A stretch of DNA of 64,000 nucleotides from Bin52 sp965243345 (GTDB lineage: Bacteria; Pseudomonadota; Alphaproteobacteria; Thalassobaculales; Thalassobaculaceae). The translations under genes and the position numbers were made by a program. Each line of letters begins with the position of its first letter. The first letter of the stretch is position 1. Positions 25,982-35,863 of the stretch are shown here, piece by piece. The stretch spans positions 1,302,001 through 1,366,000 of the forward strand of contig CBDEUR010000003.1 of NCBI GenBank assembly GCA_965243345.1, given 5' to 3'. The notes beneath the pieces were generated by a model. It was given only the letters and a program-made list of their open reading frames with translations, was not told where the DNA came from and did no database searches.

Positions 25982-26934
25982 GCGTGCCCGTCCCGCTGAC
26001 GGTCGTGGGTGGATACCTCGGCGCCGGCAAGACCACGTTGATCAATGGCCTGCTGCGCAGGGCAAACGGTCGCCGCCTCGCGATACTCGTCAACGAGTTC
26101 GGCGCCCTGCCGATCGACGAGGATCTGATCACGGCGAGGTCGGAGAACCTGATTTCGATCGCGGGCGGATGCATCTGCTGCGCCTTCGGTGACAGCCTGG
26201 CCGACGCCCTCGCCGGGTTCGCGCAGATGGACACGCGCCCCGATCATGTTCTTGTCGAGGCATCCGGCGTTGCCATACCGTCCTCCATTGCCGCGACGGC
26301 GTCGCTGGTCAGCGGGATCGAACTGCACGGAAACGTCGTTCTCGCCGATGCGCAGACAGTACGGGTGAGGGCACGGGACAGGTTCATGGGAGATACGATC
26401 AGGCGGCAGCTGGCCGACGCGGACATCGTGGTCCTGACACGCTCGGAGCTGGTCGGCGGGGACGCGATCGACGCCGTCACGGCCTGGGTTGCATCCGAGA
26501 CCGGACACGGAAACATCATCACCTCTTCGCCGCGGCACGTTCCGGCCGACGTCCTCCTCGACCTCGGCCCGACCACCGCCACGGTGCCGGATGCCGGCCA
26601 CGACGACGCGCTCTACGACACCGTGGTGCTGCAACCGGCGGCACCCGTCCACGTGCAGGAACTTGCGCGCAGGCTCGTTGACGAGCGTCTCGGCATCATT
26701 CGGGCAAAGGGTCTCATCGCCGATGTCGCCGGGCACGTTGCCGAACTCCATGTCGTCGGAAACCGGTGGAGCGTCGCGCCCGCGCGGGTCACCCGCGCCT
26801 CCGGGCTGGTCTGCATCGGGCAGAGGACAAGGCTGTGCCGGGAGGAAATCCGTCGAGTGGTTTTCGACCTGGAGACCAGGGCCACACGGCTGCGGACAGG
26901 CCTGGACCTGACCGGTTCGCCGCCGGCCAGGTAG
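25978..26934 (+). CDS. CobW/COG0523-family GTP-dependent metallochaperone
   Basis: 318 residues from ATG 25978, overlapping the amidohydrolase stop (ATGA). Walker A GGYLGAGKTT (residues 11-20), switch-like LVNEFGALPIDEDL, the metal-binding CxCC motif GGCICC (Cys65, Cys67, Cys68), then VEASGVAIPSSI and a C-terminal CobW domain. Members use GTP hydrolysis to hand zinc, cobalt or iron to target proteins. Translational coupling to a metal amidohydrolase makes that enzyme the likely client. No Zur-type operator was recognised upstream, so zinc-limitation control is not demonstrated. Confidence 0.88.
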   Translation: MSVPVPLTVVGGYLGAGKTTLINGLLRRANGRRLAILVNEFGALPIDEDLITARSENLISIAGGCICCAFGDSLADALAGFAQMDTRPDHVLVEASGVAIPSSIAATASLVSGIELHGNVVLADAQTVRVRARDRFMGDTIRRQLADADIVVLTRSELVGGDAIDAVTAWVASETGHGNIITSSPRHVPADVLLDLGPTTATVPDAGHDDALYDTVVLQPAAPVHVQELARRLVDERLGIIRAKGLIADVAGHVAELHVVGNRWSVAPARVTRASGLVCIGQRTRLCREEIRRVVFDLETRATRLRTGLDLTGSPPAR

Positions 26935-27119
26935 TTCGGGACGTGCACCGGGGATCCCGGCGGGGCACGGTCCGGGCAGCGACACCCAGTCTGGCTTCGG
27001 GCCCGGTCCGAAGGAGGGTGCGGCGACGCCACCGGGTCCGCACTCCGGTCAGACAGTCCCGGCAGGCAGACGGAACGGCTTGCGCAGTCCCCTGTCAGCA
27101 CGTATCAGGAACGACGGTG

Positions 27120-27196
27120 CGGGGTGTAGCGCAGCCTGGTAGCGCATCTGCTTTGGGAGCAGAGGGTCGGCGGTTCGAATCCGTCCACCCCGACCA
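27120..27196 (+). tRNA. tRNA-Pro (TGG anticodon)
   Basis: A full cloverleaf: acceptor CGGGGTG pairing with CACCCCG, D-arm GCGC/GCGC, anticodon stem TCTGC/GCAGA with loop TTTGGGA (anticodon TGG), T-arm GGCGG-TTCGAAT-CCGTC, discriminator A and an encoded CCA. It lies 185 bases after the CobW-type gene. Confidence 0.97.
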
Positions 27197-27247
27197 GTGT
27201 GTCATCCTGTCCGCGCCTGCTTGCGGACCAGCCCCGGGGATCGTGCC

Positions 27248-27553
27248 ATGACCGTCCGAATCTACCGCCCGGCGAGAACCGCGATGCAGTCGGGCAAGCA
27301 GGGCACCCGCAACTGGGTCCTCGAACACGTGCCCGAGACCGCCCGTCGTCCGGAACCGTTGATGGGCTGGGTCGCGGCAGGAGACACCCGTCGCCAGGTA
27401 AGGCTGCGGTTCGAGACCCGCGAGGAGGCGATCGCGTACGCGGAACGCAACAACCTGGTGTACGAGATCCGGGAACCGCGGACCGCGGTGTCGAAACCGA
27501 AGGCGTACGCCGACAACTTTGCCTTCGACAGGCTGGATGCCTGGACCCATTGA
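27248..27553 (+). CDS. NDUFS4-like complex I accessory subunit (ETC complex I subunit family)
   Basis: 101 residues from ATG 27248. The sequence MTVRIYRPARTAMQSGK starts the typical family domain, followed by WVLEHVPETARR, PLMGWVAAGDTRRQVRLRF, TREEAIAYAERNNLVYEI and a C-terminal YADNFAFDRLDAWTH. This is the bacterial form of the 18-kDa NDUFS4 subunit of NADH:ubiquinone oxidoreductase, found in alphaproteobacteria as in mitochondria. It attaches to the peripheral arm near the N-module. It is encoded alone, away from nuo genes, between two tRNA genes. Confidence 0.92.
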   Translation: MTVRIYRPARTAMQSGKQGTRNWVLEHVPETARRPEPLMGWVAAGDTRRQVRLRFETREEAIAYAERNNLVYEIREPRTAVSKPKAYADNFAFDRLDAWTH

Positions 27554-27559
27554 CCCAGT

Positions 27560-27636
27560 GGCCCCGTAGCTCAACCGGATAGAGCACCTGCCTTCTAAGC
27601 AGGGAGTTGCAGGTTCGAGTCCTGCCGGGGTCGCCA
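27560..27636 (+). tRNA. tRNA-Arg (TCT anticodon)
   Basis: Acceptor GGCCCCG pairs with CGGGGTC (one G-T pair), D-arm GCTC/GAGC, anticodon stem CCTGC/GCAGG with loop CTTCTAA (anticodon TCT), T-arm GCAGG-TTCGAGT-CCTGC, discriminator G, encoded CCA. It starts six bases after the NDUFS4-like stop, so the two are probably on one transcript. No integrase or att repeat was seen nearby. Confidence 0.97.
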
Positions 27637-27661
27637 TACCGCTTCCGCCCGGAGCACCGCC

Positions 27662-28828
27662 ATGAAAATTGCCTCGGTCACCGCGCGCTGGATCCGTGTT
27701 CCGATACCCGAAGCGCAACGCCATCGCTCGGACTTCGGCGTGGCCGGCAGTTTCGACATGACCCTGGTCAGAATCGAGACCGGGTGCGGCGTGGTCGGAC
27801 ACGGCGAGGCCAAGGCCACTGTTGCGAGTGCCGGGGACAACCGGGCGCTTGCGGTGCTGATCGAGCGGGAGCTGGGACCGGCGCTGGTCGGCGAGGATCC
27901 GCGCGACATCGCGCGGTTGTGGGAGGTGATGTACAGCGGTGTCCGCGGACACTACGCACTCGATCGCGGTCACGTGTTTCCGGTGCTGGGCCGGCGCGGC
28001 ATCACCGTCTCCGCCATCAGCGGCATCGACATGGCGCTGTGGGACATTCTCGGCCAGTCACTCGGCGCGCCGGTGTGGCGACTGCTCGGTGGGCGCCGGC
28101 ACCGCCGGATGCCCGCCTATGCGTCCGGCGGCTGGGCACCGGCTGCCGGGATCGGACGTCAGCTGCAGTCATACGTCGAGCGCGGCGGGTTTCGTGCGGT
28201 GAAGATGCGGGTCGGTGTCGCAGACGGAGAACCGCGCCACTCCGCGGAACGGGTCCACGCGGCTCGCGAGACGCTCGGCCCCGACATAGACATCATGTGC
28301 GATGCCCACGGAACCTTCGGCGTGGCCGAGGCCAAGCGTTTCTGCCGCCTGGTCGAGCCGTGCGACATCGCCTGGTTCGAGGAACCGGTTACCGCCGACG
28401 ACAAGCGGGGCCTCGCCGAGGTCCGTGCCTCCACCGATATCCCGATCGCAACCGGCGAGAGCGAGGGCACGAGGTTCGCCTTCCGCGACCTCGCGGAATT
28501 GCGGGCCGCCGACATCTTCCAGCCCGACCTCGCGATCTGCGGTGGCATTACCGAGGCAGTCAGGATCGCCGCCATCGCCAGTGCCTGGCAGATCCGGCTC
28601 GCACCGCACCTGTGGGGCGGCGCCCTGATGTTTGCCGCCGGGCTGCATGTTTCCGCCGCGTCGCCGGCTGCCCACATCCTCGAGTATTCCCTCGGCGCCA
28701 ACCCCCTGCTGTTCGAACTGTCCACGAACCCGCCAGTCGTCAGGGACGGGTTCGTGGACGTCCCCGACGAACCAGGGCTGGGTGTCAGGATCAACGAGGA
28801 CTTTGCCGCCCGCCATACCGTGACATAG
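27662..28828 (+). CDS. Mandelate racemase/muconate lactonizing enzyme family protein (enolase superfamily)
   Basis: 388 residues. Metal ligands Asp214 (IMCDAHGTF), Glu240 (WFEEP) and Glu266 (TGESEG) are in the expected order, and His316 (APHLWGG) fits the mandelate-racemase-type His. The usual base motif KxK reads Lys181-Met-Arg183 (VKMRVG), a KxR variant seen in some acid-sugar dehydratases. The enzyme should abstract the proton next to a carboxylate, probably dehydrating a sugar acid or racemising. No sugar-acid pathway genes surround it, so the substrate is open. Confidence 0.87.
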   Translation: MKIASVTARWIRVPIPEAQRHRSDFGVAGSFDMTLVRIETGCGVVGHGEAKATVASAGDNRALAVLIERELGPALVGEDPRDIARLWEVMYSGVRGHYALDRGHVFPVLGRRGITVSAISGIDMALWDILGQSLGAPVWRLLGGRRHRRMPAYASGGWAPAAGIGRQLQSYVERGGFRAVKMRVGVADGEPRHSAERVHAARETLGPDIDIMCDAHGTFGVAEAKRFCRLVEPCDIAWFEEPVTADDKRGLAEVRASTDIPIATGESEGTRFAFRDLAELRAADIFQPDLAICGGITEAVRIAAIASAWQIRLAPHLWGGALMFAAGLHVSAASPAAHILEYSLGANPLLFELSTNPPVVRDGFVDVPDEPGLGVRINEDFAARHTVT

Positions 28829-28889
28829 CCATGATGGCCCCGACAGGCGGGAAGTGGCACCGCCCGGTCAGCGGTGGTATCAGGCAGTC

Positions 28890-30784
<1,895 letters not shown>

Positions 30785-30788
<4 letters not shown>

Positions 30789-31345
30789 CAGTTGCAAACG
30801 AGCGTATCCGCGAGGTGCGCGCAACCATGAATCGCATCCGGGCCCGCACTGCACGAGCGTCCGGGATCGACCGGGCGGTCCTGCAGGAGATACGGGCACA
30901 GCTGGTCGCGCTGGCGCGGCGCGCCGAGCTGTTTCCGCACGAGGAATTTCCGGCCACCGGGGACGACGAGCGGGATACCCGACTGCTCCATTGCGAGCCG
31001 GATGGCAGCCACGCGCTCTACCTGTTTTCCAGCGACGGCGACTGCGAGACGCCGCCACATGACCACGGGACGTGGGCCGTGATCGTCGGTATTCACGGGA
31101 TCGAGCTCAACCGGCTTTACCGCCGGCTCGGACCGGACCGGTTTGAACTGATCCGCGAGGTCGCGATCGGACCGGGGGAGGGGGTTTGCCTGATGCCCGA
31201 CGACATCCATGCCATCGCCAGCCCGGGCAAGGCACCGCTGATGCACCTGCATCTCTATGGCCGGGCCTTCGAGGACCAGCAGCGATCCGTGCCGATCCAC
31301 GCGGAAGACGGCGGGGCGGACCGAACCAGGGAGACGACAGGATGA
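30785..31345 (+). CDS. Cysteine-dioxygenase-like cupin (thiol dioxygenase family)
   Basis: 186 residues from ATG 30785, overlapping the ABC-F stop by four bases. The cupin iron site is visible as His92 and His94 (PPHDHGTWAVI) with a third His142 (DDIHAIAS), the three-His arrangement of cysteine dioxygenase and 3-mercaptopropionate dioxygenase. An N-terminal helical segment precedes it. It would oxidise a thiol to a sulfinate with O2. It also overlaps the following multi-rhodanese gene, so both act together in sulfur metabolism. Which thiol is used cannot be decided by eye. Confidence 0.82.
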
Positions 31346-32931
31346 CTGCGACGATAACCGCCGCCACACTCAGGGACCGGCTCGCCGGGTCCGGGGAACT
31401 CGCCCTGATCGATCCGAGGGAAGAAGGCACTTTCGGGCGCAGGCACATCCTGCTGTGCAGCAACATTCCGCTGAGCAGGCTCGAAATCCAGGCACCCGAC
31501 GCCATTCCGCGCCGGTCGGTCCCGGTCGTGCTGTGCGACGACGGCGCAGGCGAGGCCGAGCGGGCCGCAACCGTGTTGTCGCGCCACGGGTATACGGACA
31601 TCGCCGTGCTGGAAGGCGGCATCAACGCGTGGGGGGCTGCGGGACTGGAACTGTTCAGTGGCCTGAATGTGCCCAGCAAGGCGTTCGGAGAGTTCGTCGA
31701 GCACGCCTATGGCACCCCGTCGGTCACCGCGCGCCAGCTGGCCGGGATGCAGGAGGGAGGCGCCGGGGTCGCAGTGCTCGACTCGCGCCCGATCAACGAG
31801 TTCAGGGTCATGAACATTCCGGGCGGGCTGGACATGCCGGGCGCGGAACTGGTGCACCGGGTCCATGATTCGGTCCCGGATCCGGAGACGACCATCGTGG
31901 TCAACTGCGCCGGCCGCACCCGGAGCATCATCGGTGCCCAGTCCCTGATCAATGCCGGAGTGCCGAACCCGGTCTTTGCGCTGGAAAACGGCACAATGGG
32001 GTGGCATCTGGCCGGGCTCGAGCTTGAGCACGGCCAGGATCGGGCGGCGCCGGAACCGACCGCCGGGGGCAACCGGATCGGGCGTGAACGCGCCGAACAG
32101 GTGGCGCGGCGCTTCGGAGTGACCATGATCGACCGCGAGACGCTTGATCGCTGGCGGGCGGAGCAACACCACCGTGCGCTCTACATCCTCGACGTCAGGA
32201 CCATCGAGGAATTCCTGACCGCCCACATTGCCGACTCCCGGCACGCTCCGGGAGGGCAGCTGGTCCAGGCCACCGACGCCTATGTTGCGATTCGAAACGC
32301 GCGGGTGGTCCTGGTCGATGACAGCCTCACAAGGGCTCTCATGACCGCCAGCTGGCTTGAGCAGCTGGGCGGATGCGAGGCCGCGGTTCTGGCCTCGGGG
32401 CTTGATGGTCAGGCGATCTGCCGCGGACCGCGACCGGCGCCGGTGTTCGGTCTCGACCCCGGTTCGGTCACCACCATCGACGCCGTCGAGGTCAGCGGGC
32501 TCGAGGGCGCGCTGTTCATCGACCTGCAGCGCAGTCTCGACCATCGGGCCGCACACCCACAGGATGCGCGCCCGGCGATCCGGGCGCACCTGGCCGAACA
32601 GCTCCGCCTGATCGCACCCGCCGGCCCGGTGGTGCTGACCTCGCCCGACGGTGTTGCCGCGATGCTTGCGGCTGCGGACCTTGCCGGCAGAGGCCTCGAC
32701 GTCCGGGTTGTTGCGGGCGGCACCGAGGCCTGGGAGCAGGCCGGTCTGCCGATGGCGGCCGGCATGGCGAACCCTGTCGGTGAACTCGACGACGTGTATC
32801 TCCGCGCCTACGACCGCACGTCGGAAGAGGAAGTCCGCGCTGCGATGAACGAGTACCTCGAGTGGGAGATTGCTCTTGTCGACCAGATCTCGCGGCCGGG
32901 CGGTATCAGCTTTTCCGCCTACCCGGAGTGA
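31342..32931 (+). CDS. Four-domain rhodanese-like protein
   Basis: 529 residues from ATG 31342, overlapping the dioxygenase-like stop. Four rhodanese domains are visible: 1-110 with a Cys at the active position (Cys65, VVLCDDGAGEA), 120-230 with a full loop (Cys189, VNCAGRTRS), 260-360 where that position is Asp (VLVDDSLTRA), and 375-480 where it is Ser (LTSPDGVAA). DSRPINEF and DVRTIEEF mark domain starts two and three. So only the first two look catalytic; a helical tail follows. The likely role is sulfur transfer linked to the thiol dioxygenase. Its last 13 bases overlap the convergent modC gene. Confidence 0.87.
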   Translation: MTATITAATLRDRLAGSGELALIDPREEGTFGRRHILLCSNIPLSRLEIQAPDAIPRRSVPVVLCDDGAGEAERAATVLSRHGYTDIAVLEGGINAWGAAGLELFSGLNVPSKAFGEFVEHAYGTPSVTARQLAGMQEGGAGVAVLDSRPINEFRVMNIPGGLDMPGAELVHRVHDSVPDPETTIVVNCAGRTRSIIGAQSLINAGVPNPVFALENGTMGWHLAGLELEHGQDRAAPEPTAGGNRIGRERAEQVARRFGVTMIDRETLDRWRAEQHHRALYILDVRTIEEFLTAHIADSRHAPGGQLVQATDAYVAIRNARVVLVDDSLTRALMTASWLEQLGGCEAAVLASGLDGQAICRGPRPAPVFGLDPGSVTTIDAVEVSGLEGALFIDLQRSLDHRAAHPQDARPAIRAHLAEQLRLIAPAGPVVLTSPDGVAAMLAAADLAGRGLDVRVVAGGTEAWEQAGLPMAAGMANPVGELDDVYLRAYDRTSEEEVRAAMNEYLEWEIALVDQISRPGGISFSAYPE

Positions 32932-34007
32932 CGCACGCGCACGGTCACGTCGATTCCGCTGGCCTTGATCAGGGCGTGAACCTGCATGTCCGCGACCAGG
33001 CCGAGTGCGCTCACGCTGCGCCTGGTCACCCGGGCGCGCAGGACGGCGTCACCGGCCGAAAGCAGCACGTCGGTCTCGGCCCTGCCTGCCGGTTCGAAAC
33101 CGGTAATCCGGGCCGGGAACACGTTGAGCGCGCTGGTTTGTTCCGGCGCGAGAAGGCTGATGGTGATGTCACGCGGCCTGATCCCGAGCCGGACATCGCG
33201 GCCGGGGTCGGCGTCGATACCGGCCACCCAGAGATCGCCACCGCTCCAGGCGAGCCGTGTCAGATGATAGTCACTGTCATGGTCACGGACCCGGCACGCA
33301 AGGACCACCGTCTCGTCCCGGTCGAGACCGGGTGACAGCCGCCACTCCGAGGCAACCTGCTCGACCGGTCCGCTCGCCGTCACCTCGCCGTCACTGACCA
33401 GTACCAGCCAGTCGGCCAGGCTCAGGATCTCGTCGAGCTGGTGAGAGACATAGATGATCGGAATATCGCGCAGACGCCGCAATCCGGCGAGGTAGGGCAG
33501 GATCTCGGCCCGGCGCTCCGCGTCGAGCGAGGCAAGGGGCTCGTCCATCAGCAGCAGCCGGGGAGCGGCAAGCAGCGCACGCCCGATGGCGACCCTCTGG
33601 CGTTCACCGCCGGACAGCGAGGACGGCAGCCGGTCCAGGAGATTCGCAAGCCCGAGCAGCGCCACCGTTTCTTCAAGACCCGGTCCCTGTCCGCCGCGGT
33701 CACGACGACCGTAGAGCAGGTTGCGCCGCACGCTCATGTGCGGAAACAGCCGGCCCTCCTGGAACACGTAGCCGAGGTTGCGGCGTGCGGTCGGCACGTT
33801 GATCCCCGCCTCCCGGTCGAACAGGACCCGTTCATGCACGGCGATCCGCCCCCGATCCGGCTTCACGAGCCCGGCAATCGACTTGACGATGGTGGTCTTG
33901 CCCGAACCGGACCGGCCGAACAGCGCGGTCACACCGTTCGACGGGGCCTCGAATCCGGCGTCGAGCCTGAAACTCCCCAGCCGGACGCCGATATCGATCG
34001 CGATCAT
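32919..34007 (-). CDS. modC: Molybdate ABC transporter ATP-binding protein
   Basis: 362 residues. Walker A GRSGSGKTT, signature LSGGERQRVAIGRAL, Walker B LLLMDEPLASLD, and a VSHQLDEIL H-loop. The C-terminal region (DISVRVR-type ending with LRARVTRRSVSALGLVADMQVHALIKASGIDV) is a TOBE/Mop domain that binds molybdate or tungstate and can inhibit transport. Last gene of the operon; its start overlaps modB by four bases. Mo supply is consistent with the Mo hydroxylase at 58-62 kb. Confidence 0.9.
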   Translation of the reverse strand: MIAIDIGVRLGSFRLDAGFEAPSNGVTALFGRSGSGKTTIVKSIAGLVKPDRGRIAVHERVLFDREAGINVPTARRNLGYVFQEGRLFPHMSVRRNLLYGRRDRGGQGPGLEETVALLGLANLLDRLPSSLSGGERQRVAIGRALLAAPRLLLMDEPLASLDAERRAEILPYLAGLRRLRDIPIIYVSHQLDEILSLADWLVLVSDGEVTASGPVEQVASEWRLSPGLDRDETVVLACRVRDHDSDYHLTRLAWSGGDLWVAGIDADPGRDVRLGIRPRDITISLLAPEQTSALNVFPARITGFEPAGRAETDVLLSAGDAVLRARVTRRSVSALGLVADMQVHALIKASGIDVTVRVRHSG

Positions 34008-34705
34008 GGACCGGTGCCGAGGCGTGCCGACATGCGCCGGGCCATCAGCTCCGAGATCACCAGCGCAAGCAGGGCCACGGCCACCGAGATAAGCGCCAGC
34101 CGGATGGCCGGGACAGGGTCACCGGGGACCTGCGTGACGCTGTACAGGGCGAGTGGCAGGGTCCGGGTCTCACCAGGGATGTTGGAGACGAAGGTAATGG
34201 TTGCCCCGAACTCTCCGAGACTGCGGGCAAATGTAAGAATGGTCCCGGTCAGGATACCGGGAAGACACAGCGGCAGGGTGACGGTCAGCCACACCCGCAG
34301 CTCTCCCGCTCCCAGTGTACGGGCCGCGTCCTCGAGGCCCCGATCCATGGTCTCGAGCGACAGGCGCACCGCGCGCACCATCAGCGGAAACGCCATGACC
34401 GCCGCTGCAACCGCCGCTCCCTGCCAGCTGAACGCCAGTGTGACCCCGAAGGCCGCATGCAGCCAGCCGCCGATGAGCCCGCTGCGGCCCAGGAGGACCA
34501 GCAGGACATATCCCACCACGACCGGGGGCAGCACCAGCGGCAGGTGGACGATGCCGTCCAGCAGCCACATTCCGGGAAACCGGCGACGTGCCAGGACCCA
34601 GGCGACGGCGATGCCGGCGGGAAGGCAGATCAGCACGCTCCAGCCGGCGACACGGGCGCTGAGCGCCAGTGCCTCGGTCTCGAGAGGGGTCAGGCCCTGC
34701 ATCAT
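34004..34705 (-). CDS. modB: Molybdate ABC transporter permease
   Basis: 233 residues from ATG 34705, whose first four bases overlap the modA stop; ATG 34702 is the only close alternative. About five membrane spans with PLVLPPVVVGYVLLVLLGRSG and the EAA loop LEDAARTLGAGELRVWLTVTLPL. SLGEFGATITFVSNIPGETRTLPLALY is a near-invariant ModB motif. Works with ModA in the periplasm and ModC at the inner face. Confidence 0.92.
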   Translation of the reverse strand: MMQGLTPLETEALALSARVAGWSVLICLPAGIAVAWVLARRRFPGMWLLDGIVHLPLVLPPVVVGYVLLVLLGRSGLIGGWLHAAFGVTLAFSWQGAAVAAAVMAFPLMVRAVRLSLETMDRGLEDAARTLGAGELRVWLTVTLPLCLPGILTGTILTFARSLGEFGATITFVSNIPGETRTLPLALYSVTQVPGDPVPAIRLALISVAVALLALVISELMARRMSARLGTGP

Positions 34706-35472
34706 CCGGCGAGCCCGAAACCCCGATCGGTGAAGAAACGCTGACCATCCGGGGACAGCAGAAATCGGAACAGGTCGGTGGCGTCCGGACTGTCGGCGGC
34801 TTGCCTGAGCAGCGCGAGCTGGTAGATCACCGGCGGATGGGCCTCTCCCGGCACCGTCCAGATGACCTCGACCCCGCTCGATGCAAGGGCATCGGTGCGA
34901 TAGACGAGACCGAAGGGAGTTTCGCCGCGCTCGACCATGAACAGCGCTCCCCTGACGTTGCTCATCTCCGCCAGCCGGCCGCGAAGCGAGTCCCAGGCCC
35001 CGAGGGTCTCGAGAGCCGTTTTCGCGTAGATCCCGGCCGGTGCCCCCGTGGTCTCGGCCAGTGCCAGCCGGTAATCTCCCAGCAGGGCCGCGATGTCGCC
35101 GGCGGCGTCGACCGGCCGGGACGGCACCATCTCCCGGTTGGCTATCAGGACGAGCCGGTTGCGCAGGTAGTCTTTCCGGTCGGACAGGAGGCCGCTCCCG
35201 GCAACCGCATTCATCCAGGCTATGTTGGCCGAGAGGTACAGAGCGGCCGGCGCTCCGTCCTGGATCTGGCGGGCGAGTGCCGCCGACGAGGCATAGACCC
35301 CGTGAACCCGCACGTCCCGGCTGCCGCGCCAGGCGGCGATGGCGGCATCCATTGCGTCGCGGGTACTCGCGGCCGCAAAGACCAGCACTTGGCCGTCGGT
35401 GGCGCGTCCCGGGGTGCAGAGGGCGATCAGGCCCAGGACAACGAGACCGGACAGGCGCAGTTTCCGGATCAT
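34702..35472 (-). CDS. modA: Molybdate ABC transporter substrate-binding protein
   Basis: 256 residues with a signal peptide (LSGLVVLGLIALCTPGRAT). FAAASTRDAMDAAI near the mature start carries the oxyanion-binding Ser, and YASSAALARQIQDGAPAALYLSAN and GETPFGLVYRTDAL are typical ModA blocks. It binds molybdate in the periplasm. Seven bases separate it from the ModE-like gene upstream, in one operon. Confidence 0.92.
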   Translation of the reverse strand: MIRKLRLSGLVVLGLIALCTPGRATDGQVLVFAAASTRDAMDAAIAAWRGSRDVRVHGVYASSAALARQIQDGAPAALYLSANIAWMNAVAGSGLLSDRKDYLRNRLVLIANREMVPSRPVDAAGDIAALLGDYRLALAETTGAPAGIYAKTALETLGAWDSLRGRLAEMSNVRGALFMVERGETPFGLVYRTDALASSGVEVIWTVPGEAHPPVIYQLALLRQAADSPDATDLFRFLLSPDGQRFFTDRGFGLAG

Positions 35473-35479
35473 CTTTCAC

Positions 35480-35863
35480 TCACTGTCCGTCGGTCGGCGG
35501 GCTGCGCAGCAACTGGCCGAACGCCGCCATCTCGTCCGCGACGCTCGCCCCCGCCTTGGCCTCGATGTGCCGGTAGCGCTGCAGCGCCTCGCGGCCGAGT
35601 TCGCTCAGCCGGGCGCCGCCGCCTCCGCGGCCGCCGGTCGTCCTGCAGATCAGTGGCGAGACGAAGTCGATGTTCATCAGCCGCACCAGGCTCCAGGCCC
35701 GCCGGTACGACATTCCCATCTCCCTGGCGGCAGCGGCAATCGATCCGGTCCGGTCGATGGCAGCCAGCAGATCCGCCTTTCCCGGACCGATCGCAACCCT
35801 GGAGCCGATCAGCACCCGGATGCGCGGCCCCGGGGTTTCCTGCACCCCGCGTCCGGGCATCAT
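35480..35863 (-). CDS. ModE-like winged-helix regulator without molybdate-binding domain
   Basis: 127 residues; ATG 35863 overlaps the upstream lyase stop by four bases. The LysR-like DNA-binding domain of ModE is clear: LLAAIDRTGSIAAAAREMGMSYRRAWSLVRLMN, then a glycine-rich wing (TTGGRGGGGARLSELGREALQRYR). The chain ends after a short helix, so the two Mop/TOBE domains of full ModE are absent. Such one-domain forms are common in alphaproteobacteria and may sense Mo through another protein or act as simple repressors. No ModE box was recognised with confidence. Confidence 0.85.
   Translation of the reverse strand: MMPGRGVQETPGPRIRVLIGSRVAIGPGKADLLAAIDRTGSIAAAAREMGMSYRRAWSLVRLMNIDFVSPLICRTTGGRGGGGARLSELGREALQRYRHIEAKAGASVADEMAAFGQLLRSPPTDGQ

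Noticed and set aside
27120..27636. Integration site of a genomic island at tRNA-Pro or tRNA-Arg
   Set aside because: No integrase, no repeat of a tRNA 3' end, and ordinary chromosomal genes follow on both sides.
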